NCBI GenBank assembly: GCA_026647385.1
Contig: JAPKGY010000286.1
Location: 1-5,414, forward strand
From: Phycisphaerae bacterium
Lineage (GTDB): Bacteria > Planctomycetota > Phycisphaerae > UBA1845 > PWPN01
DNA: 5,414 bases
Direction of reading: 5' to 3'
Position numbers and translations under genes: made by a program. The stretch's first letter is position 1. Each line of letters opens with the position of its first letter. Below the pieces are notes generated by a model. That model did not search any database and had not been told where the DNA came from. It worked only from the letters and a program-made list of their open reading frames with translations. This document shows positions 1 to 5,414 of the stretch, piece by piece.

Positions 1-78
1 AATCTCGCGGACACCGTCCTCGTTGGGGACCGCAACGGCTTCCAGATGATCGAGGAAATGCGGCGCAAAAAGAATTGA
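1..78 (+). CDS. C-terminal end of an unrecognised upstream gene (5' partial)
   Basis: Frame 1 is open from the window edge to a TGA at 76-78 and encodes 25 residues, beginning NLADTVLVGDRNGF and ending in a basic tail, MRRKKN. The mix of a hydrophobic segment, a GDRNG turn and a charged helix looks like a real soluble protein end. It is too short for me to name a family, and I do not assign a function. The stop lies 35 bases before the phosphoketolase ATG on the same strand, so the two genes could share a transcript. The main evidence that this is coding is the open frame, its ordinary composition and its fit to the spacing of the next gene. Confidence 0.6.
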   Translation, partial: NLADTVLVGDRNGFQMIEEMRRKKN

Positions 79-101
79 GAATCGCGAGCAACCGATCACA
101 T

Positions 102-106
102 AAGGA
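102..106 (+). promoter_or_regulatory. Ribosome binding site of the phosphoketolase gene
   Basis: AAGGA lies seven bases before the ATG at 114. It decides the start: the frame is also open to a TTG at 75, but no purine-rich Shine-Dalgarno sequence lies at the right distance before that TTG, and it overlaps the stop of the upstream gene. Confidence 0.7.
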
Positions 107-113
107 ACATGTT

Positions 114-2576
114 ATGGCAAAGCCAAGGACCCGCTTCCGGCGAAAGGCTGAAGCCGGCGGTCGCACCACAACCGCCGGCCCTCTCTCCGCCGAGGAGTTG
201 CGGAAACTGGATGCCTACTGGCGGGCGGCCAACTACCTGTCGGTCGGCCAAATCTACCTTCTCGACAACCCTCTCCTGAGGGAACCACTCAAACGGGCGC
301 ACATCAAGCCGCGACTGCTCGGCCACTGGGGCACGTCCCCGGGCTTGAACATGCTCTGCGTCCACCTGAATCGGGTCATCAAGCGTGACGACCTGAACAT
401 GATCTACATCATCGGTCCGGGGCACGGCGGTCCGTCCCTCGTCGCCCACGCTTACCTGGAAGGCACCTACAGCGAAGTTTATCCGAACATCAGCCAGGAT
501 GCGGAGGGGATGAAAAAGCTGTTCAAGCAGTTCAGTTTCCCCGGCGGCATTCCCAGTCACGTCGCTCCCGAGACTCCGGGCAGCATCCACGAGGGCGGGG
601 AACTGGGATACGCCCTGAGCCACGCCTTCGGGGCCGCGTTCGACAACCCCGACCTGATCGTCGCCTGCGTCGTCGGCGACGGCGAGGCCGAGACCGGACC
701 GCTCGCCACCGGCTGGCACGGAAACAAGTTCATCAATCCAGCCCGGGACGGGTGCGTCCTGCCGATCCTCCATCTGAACGGATACAAGATCGCCAACCCG
801 TGTTTCCTGGCCCGCATCCCCAGGGACGAACTGCAGAAACTCTTCGAAGGCATGGGTTATAAGCCGTACTTCGTCGAGGGGCGCGATCCCGAAGCCGTCC
901 ATCAGCAGTTGGCCCGCGTGCTCGACACGGTGGTGGCGGAAATCAAAGGAATCTGGTCCGCCGCTCGCAGCAAGGGGAAGGTGAGGCGGCCGGCCTGGCC
1001 CATGATCGTCTTCCGAACGCCGAAAGGCTGGACCTGCCCCCCGCAAATCGACGGGAAGAAGTGTGAGGATTACTGGCGCAGTCACCAGGTGCCGATGAGC
1101 GACATGGACAAGACGGAGCACGTCCGCATCCTCGAGAAATGGATGAAAAGCTACCACCCGGAGGAGTTGTTCGACGCTCAAGGCCGACTCATGCCCGAGC
1201 TGGCCGAACTGGCGCCGAAGGGCCGCCGCCGGATGAGCGACAACCCGCACACCAACGGCGGTCTGCTGCTGCGGGACCTCCAGATGCCGGACTTTCGCGA
1301 CTACGCGGTGGAGGTGTCCAGCCCCGGAGCGACCATCGCCGAATCCACCCGGGTGATGGGCACGTTCCTCCGCGACGTCATGAAGCTCAACCTGGACAGC
1401 CGAAACTTCCGCCTGTTCAGCCCCGACGAAAACAACTCGAACCGCTGGCAGGACGTGCTGGACGTGACCACTCGCTGCTACATGGCCGACGTTTACCCGG
1501 AGGACGACAAGCTCTCACCCGATGGCCGGGTCATGGAGGTGCTCAGCGAACACCAGTGCCAGGGCTGGCTCGAAGGCTATCTGTTGACCGGTCGGCATGG
1601 CTTCTTCTCGTGTTACGAAGCCTTTATCCACATCATCGACTCGATGTTCAACCAGCACGCCAAGTGGCTCAAGGTCTGCAATCACATCCCCTGGCGCCGG
1701 CCGATCGCCTCGTTCAACTACCTGCTCAGCTCCCACGTGTGGCGACAGGACCACAACGGCTTCAGCCACCAGGACCCCGGCTTCATCGACCACGTCGTCA
1801 ACAAGAAGGCGGAGGTCGTACGCATCTATCTGCCGCCGGATGCCAATACCCTCTTGTCGGTGACCGACCATTGCCTGCGCAGCCGCAACTACGTCAACGT
1901 CGTCGTGGCCGGCAAGCAGCCCGCGCCGCAGTGGCTGACCATGGACCAGGCCATCAAACACTGCGATATGGGCGTCGGCATCTGGGAATGGGCCAGCAAC
2001 GACAAGGGCGGCGAGCCCGACGTGGTCATGGCTTGTTGCGGAGACGTGCCCACCCTGGAAACGCTGGCGGCGGTCGATCTGCTGCGCAAACACCTGCCGG
2101 AACTGAAGGTCCGCGTGGTCAACGTCGTCAACCTGATGAAGCTCCAGCCGACGGGAGAGCACCCGCACGGGCTCCCGGATCGGGATTTCGACGCCCTGTT
2201 CACGACGGACAAGCCGATTATCTTCGCGTTCCACGGCTACCCGTGGCTGATTCACCGGCTGACGTACCGGCGAACGAACCACAAAAACCTGCACGTGCGC
2301 GGTTACAAGGAGGAGGGCACGACCACGACGCCGTTCGACATGGTGGTGCTCAACGATCTCGACCGCTTCCACCTGGTGGAGGACGTGATCGACCGGTTGC
2401 CGCAGCTCGGCGCCCGCGCCGCCTACTTCAAGCAGGCGATCCACGAAAAGCTGATCGAGCACAAACAGTACATCGCCCGGTACGGCGACGACATGCCCGA
2501 GATCAGCGGGTGGAAGTGGGGGCTGAGGCGGCCCCGCGGCACGGGGGCCACCTCTACTGAAGGGGACAATGTGTAA
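114..2576 (+). CDS. xfp: Phosphoketolase (xylulose-5-P/fructose-6-P phosphoketolase)
   Basis: This is a thiamine-diphosphate enzyme of the cytoplasm. It converts xylulose-5-phosphate plus phosphate to acetyl-phosphate and glyceraldehyde-3-phosphate, and many members also convert fructose-6-phosphate to acetyl-phosphate and erythrose-4-phosphate. The product is 820 residues, normal for the family. Starting from ATG 114, motifs appear in the expected order: HWGTSPGLN near 71, GPGHGGP near 101-107, SIHEGGE near 158, and the cofactor motif GDGEAETGP at 188 followed by HLNGYKI near 220. Further on come FSPDENNSNR near 436, SEHQCQGWLEGY from 478 (its Glu at about 479 matches the catalytic Glu described for bifidobacterial enzymes) and WRQDHNGFSHQDPG near 543. 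The C-terminal domain has FAFHGYPWLIHRLTYRR and EEGTTTTPFDM. All three family domains are therefore complete. Which sugar phosphate it prefers cannot be read from sequence. No acetate kinase or phosphotransacetylase gene lies in the window to use the acetyl-phosphate. The gene may be co-transcribed with the gene ending at 78. Confidence 0.97.
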   Translation: MAKPRTRFRRKAEAGGRTTTAGPLSAEELRKLDAYWRAANYLSVGQIYLLDNPLLREPLKRAHIKPRLLGHWGTSPGLNMLCVHLNRVIKRDDLNMIYIIGPGHGGPSLVAHAYLEGTYSEVYPNISQDAEGMKKLFKQFSFPGGIPSHVAPETPGSIHEGGELGYALSHAFGAAFDNPDLIVACVVGDGEAETGPLATGWHGNKFINPARDGCVLPILHLNGYKIANPCFLARIPRDELQKLFEGMGYKPYFVEGRDPEAVHQQLARVLDTVVAEIKGIWSAARSKGKVRRPAWPMIVFRTPKGWTCPPQIDGKKCEDYWRSHQVPMSDMDKTEHVRILEKWMKSYHPEELFDAQGRLMPELAELAPKGRRRMSDNPHTNGGLLLRDLQMPDFRDYAVEVSSPGATIAESTRVMGTFLRDVMKLNLDSRNFRLFSPDENNSNRWQDVLDVTTRCYMADVYPEDDKLSPDGRVMEVLSEHQCQGWLEGYLLTGRHGFFSCYEAFIHIIDSMFNQHAKWLKVCNHIPWRRPIASFNYLLSSHVWRQDHNGFSHQDPGFIDHVVNKKAEVVRIYLPPDANTLLSVTDHCLRSRNYVNVVVAGKQPAPQWLTMDQAIKHCDMGVGIWEWASNDKGGEPDVVMACCGDVPTLETLAAVDLLRKHLPELKVRVVNVVNLMKLQPTGEHPHGLPDRDFDALFTTDKPIIFAFHGYPWLIHRLTYRRTNHKNLHVRGYKEEGTTTTPFDMVVLNDLDRFHLVEDVIDRLPQLGARAAYFKQAIHEKLIEHKQYIARYGDDMPEISGWKWGLRRPRGTGATSTEGDNV

Positions 2577-2600
2577 ACCAGGTATCCACACGAGGAGAGC

Positions 2601-2820
2601 GTGGCCAGGCACCGGTCCCACTGGCCCATGCCGAACACGATTCGGCCCGGTTTGATCACCAAGGATGCGAAGGACCCGACAGCAGGTTTTCGCCCGCGGA
2701 GCAACTGCGGCACCCAAGCGCGCGCCCGACGTCCTGATCGTCCTGGTGGACAAGGTCGGGTTCGGTTCCTCCAGCACCTCTGGCGGCCCCGGTCAAAGGC
2801 CGACGGCGGACCGGCTGGAG
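2601..2820 (+). pseudogene. Decayed N-terminal fragment of an arylsulfatase (AtsA-like), two frameshifts, 3' truncated
   Basis: Three short stretches in successive frames spell the N-terminus of the large arylsulfatase subfamily. From about 2628 (ATG) frame 3 reads MPNTIRPGLITKDAKDP. Frame 2 continues SRFSPAEQLR (2681-2710). Frame 1 continues PPKRAPDVLIVLVDKVGFG and then STSGGPGQRPTADRLE (about 2713-2820). From memory, family members begin with RPGLITYDAKDPD, a short spacer, EQLRPPKGAPNVL, then DDVGFGASSAFGGP. One missing base after 2678 and another near 2710 would restore a single frame. The metal-binding Asp-Asp pair is Asp-Lys here. Similarity stops after DRLE, and neither the expected CxPTR nucleophile motif nor the rest of a protein of several hundred residues follows. 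Any product would be inactive. This is not a copy of the intact sulfatase downstream, whose N-terminus differs. Both borders are approximate; an upstream GTG at 2601 is in the first frame. Confidence 0.8.
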
Positions 2821-2874
2821 TCAGTCTTATCCTCGGCACCATGCCTGAGGTTCAGAACGCATTGAAGTGCTGAT

Positions 2875-2917
2875 GGGAGGCAATATGGGGGATACACAGG
2901 AAAAGGGGGCTTCTTGA
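2875..2917 (+). other. Ten-codon ORF with strong ribosome binding site, possible leader peptide or gene remnant
   Basis: GGGAGG at 2875-2880 is followed four bases later by ATG (2885), giving MGDTQEKGAS and a TGA at 2915-2917. The ribosome binding site is better than expected by chance, but the peptide is very short. Its first residues resemble small, lysine-rich hypothetical proteins that I recall beginning MGDTxGKK, so it may be the broken start of such a gene, next to the sulfatase remnant. It could equally be a chance ORF in the leader of the next gene. I give it little weight. Confidence 0.2.
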
Positions 2918-2924
2918 GCGGGGC

Positions 2925-2953
2925 TTGCGAAATCGGGCCGGGCCAATGACAAT
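2925..2953 (+). promoter_or_regulatory. Weak sigma-70-like promoter candidate before the sulfatase gene
   Basis: TTGCGA (2925-2930) and GACAAT (2948-2953) are separated by 17 bases. Each hexamer matches the consensus at four of six positions. Transcription would begin near 2960, leaving a leader of about 65 bases before the ATG at 3027. In GC-rich DNA such partial matches occur by chance, and the organism's promoter consensus is unknown. Confidence 0.25.
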
Positions 2954-2962
2954 ACCGGTATT
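2951..2962. promoter_or_regulatory. Perfect 12-bp palindrome, possible operator
   Basis: AATACCGGTATT is its own reverse complement. It overlaps the last three bases of the candidate -10 hexamer and lies about 65 bases before the sulfatase start, where a repressor site would be expected. The symmetry does not extend into the flanks and I see no second copy near the porin gene, so its role is only a suggestion. Confidence 0.25.
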
Positions 2963-3026
2963 CGGGCGGGTGTGCGGTGCGCATCGGCTGCCACTTCGGG
3001 CAATCACGACATAAAGGGACACCCCC

Positions 3027-4466
3027 ATGAAACCAATACCCGTTATACCCCTGCGATGGGCAGTTGCTGCGCTCGCGGGCTTCGCTGCGGTGGCAGCGCA
3101 CGCAGCGGACAAGAAACCGCACATCGTCCATATTGTGGCCGACGATCTGGGGTGGAAGGATGTCGGGTTCAACGGCTGCACGGACATCAGGACACCGAAC
3201 CTCGACCGGCTGGCGGCGGACGGCGCAAAGCTTGCGCAATTCTACGCGCAACCGATGTGTACGCCTACTCGGGCGGCCCTGATGACCGGCCGCTACCCTT
3301 TCCGCTACGGGTTGCAGACGGCGGTCATTCCCTCCGTTTCTGCCTATGGTCTCGATACCGCCGAGTGGCTCATGCCCCAGTGCCTCAAGGAGGCGGGCTA
3401 CCGGACGGCGATCGTCGGCAAGTGGCATCTCGGTCACGCCGACAAAAAGTACTGGCCGAAGCAGCGCGGCTTTGACTACCAGTACGGCGCGATGATCGGC
3501 GAGCTGGATTACTTCACACACGACGAGCAGGGCGTGCTCGACTGGTTCCGCAACAACGAGCCGGTCCGGGAAGAAGGTTACACAACCACCCTCTTCGGCC
3601 AGGATGCCGTCAGACTCATCGAGGAGCACGACACCGCCACACCTCTCTACCTCTACCTGGCCTTCAACGCCCCGCACACCCCCTACCAGGCTCCGAGGGA
3701 ATACATCGACCGCTATTCCGCCATCGCCGAACCCACGCGCCGGACGTATGCCGGCATGGTCACCTGCCTCGATGACGAGATCGGCCGCGTCGTGACCGCG
3801 CTCGAAAAGAAGAAGATGCGCGACAACACGCTTATCCTCTTTCACAGTGACAACGGCGGGACGCGCAGCGCGATGTTCGCGGGCGTCATGGCCGATATGT
3901 CCAAGGTGGTCATCCCGTGCGACAATGGTCCGTATCGCGAGGGCAAAGGTACCCTTTATGAAGGCGCCACGAGGGTGTGCGCCCTGGCCAACTGGCCCGG
4001 CCGTATCAAGCCCGGAAAAGTGGATGGCCTCATCCACGCCGTCGACCTCTACCCGACGCTGGCGGCCCTGGCCGGTGCATCCACCGCCAAATGCAAGCCG
4101 CTGGATGGAATCGATCTCTGGGACACGATCGCGAGTGGCAAACCCTCACCGCGCACGGAGATCGTCTATAACGTCGAACCATTCCGTGGCGCGCTGCGAC
4201 AGGGCGACTGGAAGCTGGTGTGGCGCACGCTGCTCCCGTCGCGTGCCGAGCTGTTCAACCTCGCGGAGGACCCCTCGGAAAAGAACGACCTGGCCGCCCA
4301 GCACCCGGAGAAGGTCGATGCCCTCCAGCAGCGTCTCAACGTGCTGGCGAAGGAAAGCGCCAAGCCCCTGTTCCTGGTGGACCAGTTCAAAGTCGTCCTG
4401 AAAGGCATGCACGGCGAACCGATCCTGCCCATCGACGAGGGGTATAACCGGGTGGAGGCACCCTGA
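3027..4466 (+). CDS. Secreted sulfatase (arylsulfatase family, Cys-type formylglycine sulfatase)
   Basis: The gene encodes a 479-residue type I sulfatase that hydrolyses sulfate esters, probably in the periplasm or at the cell surface. Residues 1-26 form a signal peptide: a Lys/Arg-containing start, the core AVAALAGFAAVAA and a cleavage site after AHA. Active-site residues are all present: metal-binding Asp39-Asp40 in VADDLGW; CTPTR at 78-82, whose Cys78 would become formylglycine and whose Arg82 stabilises it; Lys132 and His134 in GKWHLG; His217 in NAPHTPY; Asp275-Asn276 in HSDNGG; and Lys307 in REGKGTLYEG. The C-terminal subdomain has the usual RQGDWKLVW and ELFNLAEDPSEKNDL. The length is typical for the arylsulfatase B-like branch. 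The substrate cannot be told from sequence. The start is supported by AAAGGGA seven bases upstream and by the signal peptide. No formylglycine-generating enzyme is encoded in the window, so activation must come from elsewhere. An OprB porin gene follows on the same strand. Confidence 0.95.
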   Translation: MKPIPVIPLRWAVAALAGFAAVAAHAADKKPHIVHIVADDLGWKDVGFNGCTDIRTPNLDRLAADGAKLAQFYAQPMCTPTRAALMTGRYPFRYGLQTAVIPSVSAYGLDTAEWLMPQCLKEAGYRTAIVGKWHLGHADKKYWPKQRGFDYQYGAMIGELDYFTHDEQGVLDWFRNNEPVREEGYTTTLFGQDAVRLIEEHDTATPLYLYLAFNAPHTPYQAPREYIDRYSAIAEPTRRTYAGMVTCLDDEIGRVVTALEKKKMRDNTLILFHSDNGGTRSAMFAGVMADMSKVVIPCDNGPYREGKGTLYEGATRVCALANWPGRIKPGKVDGLIHAVDLYPTLAALAGASTAKCKPLDGIDLWDTIASGKPSPRTEIVYNVEPFRGALRQGDWKLVWRTLLPSRAELFNLAEDPSEKNDLAAQHPEKVDALQQRLNVLAKESAKPLFLVDQFKVVLKGMHGEPILPIDEGYNRVEAP

Positions 4467-4531
4467 CTGCCTGTTCTCTCGAGGAGCGTTCGTCAGGCGT
4501 GATGAGGTTCACGGCAGACTCGAACACCAGC

Positions 4532-4536
4532 AGGAG
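4532..4536 (+). promoter_or_regulatory. Ribosome binding site of the porin gene
   Basis: AGGAG lies seven bases before ATG 4544 and favours that start over the in-frame ATG at 4502. The earlier start has no equally good site and would add 14 polar residues before the signal peptide. Confidence 0.6.
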
Positions 4537-4543
4537 CCGCAGG

Positions 4544-5414
4544 ATGCAGTCAGAATCTTTGACACGGCTGTGCAGAAGAATCCGGTACACAGCGATCGGC
4601 GCGTTGCTGCTTGCAGGTGGAGCCCTGACAGCGAATGCCGAGTCGCCGGCCACCCAGCCGGCCGAGACCACGGGAACCCCCACGGCCATGCCCTCGATTA
4701 TCCAGCGCCTGCCCGACTACGGCGGGGACATCTGGCATCGCAAGTACCTGACCGGCGACTGGGGCGGCGCACGAACGGAACTAGCGAACAAGGGTGTGCT
4801 CTTCGACCTCGACGTGACGCAACTCCTGCAGGGCAACGCCCACGGCGGCAAGGACACGAACAACGCGTTTCGGTACTCAGGCTCGGCCGACTACACCCTC
4901 AAGCTGGACTCCGCCCGGATGGGCCTCTGGCCTGGCGGCCTGCTGACCCTGCACGGCGAGACGAAGATTGCCGACAACGTTAACCCGAAGGTGGGCTCGC
5001 TGATGGCTCCGAACTTTCAGGGCCTGCTGCCCATTCCAGGTGAGCCGGGAAAGACCACGCTCTCCGAGTTCTACCTGACGCAGGCGTTGTCGGAGCAGTT
5101 CGTGCTCCTGCTTGGCAAGATCGACGGGACATCCCTGCTGGATCAGAATGCGTTCGCCTCGAATCACCGTACCCAGTTCATGAACACGGGACTGCGGGTC
5201 AACCCGGTCCTTTTCTACACCGTGCCGTATACCACGATGGGCGCCCTGGCGGTGTGGTTCCCCACCAAGTGGCTGCAGATCAGCACGGCCGTGGCCGACA
5301 ATGATCCCGACGGCGCCGTCACCAAGACCGGCTTCAACACGGCCTTCCACGGACGAGACTGGTACACAATCGGCCAGGAGTTCGACTTGACTATCAAGCC
5401 CTTCGACAAGACCG
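4544..5414 (+). CDS. OprB-family carbohydrate-selective porin (3' end beyond window)
   Basis: The frame is open from ATG 4544 to the window edge, giving 290 residues without a stop. Residues 1-32 form a signal peptide: the basic LCRRIRY, the core AIGALLLAGGAL and a likely cleavage after ANA. A Thr/Pro/Ala-rich linker of about 20 residues follows. The mature part opens with the OprB hallmark WHRKYLTGDWGGARTEL (64-80), then KGVLFDLDVTQ. Later come YSGSADYTLKLD, GLWPGGLLTLHGET (128-140), EFYLTQALSEQFVLLLGKID (175-194) and FASNHRTQFMNTGL. These alternating strands and Gly/aromatic turns fit an outer-membrane beta-barrel that passes sugars into the periplasm. Full-length relatives are usually about 400-500 residues, so the missing part is the rest of the barrel. 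The gene starts 77 bases after the sulfatase stop on the same strand, so co-transcription is likely. The sugar it admits cannot be predicted. Confidence 0.92.
   Translation, partial: MQSESLTRLCRRIRYTAIGALLLAGGALTANAESPATQPAETTGTPTAMPSIIQRLPDYGGDIWHRKYLTGDWGGARTELANKGVLFDLDVTQLLQGNAHGGKDTNNAFRYSGSADYTLKLDSARMGLWPGGLLTLHGETKIADNVNPKVGSLMAPNFQGLLPIPGEPGKTTLSEFYLTQALSEQFVLLLGKIDGTSLLDQNAFASNHRTQFMNTGLRVNPVLFYTVPYTTMGALAVWFPTKWLQISTAVADNDPDGAVTKTGFNTAFHGRDWYTIGQEFDLTIKPFDKT

Noticed and set aside
75..113. TTG start overlapping the upstream stop as the true phosphoketolase start
   Set aside because: It has no ribosome binding site, the added 13 residues do not resemble the family, and ATG 114 has a well-spaced AAGGA.
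96..1250. Long minus-strand open frame (384 codons) opposite the phosphoketolase gene
   Set aside because: It is a shadow of a GC-rich gene. The sense strand encodes an unambiguous, fully conserved phosphoketolase, and the antisense product shows no recognisable family.
1139..2560. Long plus-strand open frame (473 codons) in an alternative frame inside the phosphoketolase gene
   Set aside because: The product is rich in Arg, Pro, Gly and Ala with no domain, as expected for an out-of-frame reading of GC-rich codons.
2603..2626. Hairpin GGCCAG/CTGGCC after the phosphoketolase stop as a terminator
   Set aside because: The stem is only six pairs with a 12-base loop and no following T-run, so it is not convincing.
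1515..2777. Minus-strand open frame (420 codons) running from the phosphoketolase gene into the sulfatase remnant
   Set aside because: It is antisense to conserved coding sequence, and its Val/Asp/Arg-rich composition mirrors the codons of the real gene.
2793..4037. Minus-strand open frame (414 codons) opposite the sulfatase
   Set aside because: The plus strand carries every sulfatase active-site motif; the antisense frame has no recognisable motif.
4456..4472. Small hairpin AGGCA/TGCCT across the sulfatase stop codon as a terminator
   Set aside because: The stem has five pairs and the following GTTCTCTC is not a proper T-run; the close downstream porin gene also argues for read-through.

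Overview
The window is GC-rich and almost all of it is coded on the plus strand. It looks like chromosomal DNA of a Gram-negative bacterium: two of the predicted proteins carry Sec-type signal peptides, and one of these is an outer-membrane porin of the OprB type. A secreted sulfatase, the remnant of a second sulfatase and an OprB porin together would fit a Planctomycetota/Verrucomicrobiota-like or proteobacterial genome. That assignment is a guess from gene content; there is no rRNA or other marker in the window.

Layout. Positions 1-78 are the last 25 codons of an unrecognised upstream gene. After 35 bases comes a complete phosphoketolase gene (114-2576), the enzyme that splits xylulose-5-P or fructose-6-P to acetyl-phosphate. 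The 450 bases that follow hold no intact gene. They contain the decayed 5' end of an arylsulfatase gene of a different subfamily from the one downstream. Its N-terminal reading frame can be rebuilt only by correcting two one-base deletions, and it ends before the catalytic Cys motif. Behind it lie a ten-codon ORF with a good ribosome binding site and a weak promoter-like sequence overlapped by a perfect 12-bp palindrome. Next is an intact, exported, cysteine-type sulfatase (3027-4466) with all the expected active-site residues. After 77 bases an OprB-family carbohydrate-selective porin begins (4544) and runs off the end of the window.

How the genes may work together. The sulfatase and porin are close, co-directional and both sent to the cell envelope, so co-transcription and a joint role in desulfating and taking up a sulfated sugar is a reasonable inference. 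The phosphoketolase could process pentose- or hexose-phosphates further inside the cell, but the sulfatase remnant separates it from the sulfatase-porin pair and no direct link is visible. I see no CRISPR array, tRNA, insertion sequence or clearly novel system. The most informative unannotated item is the sulfatase pseudogene at about 2601-2820.
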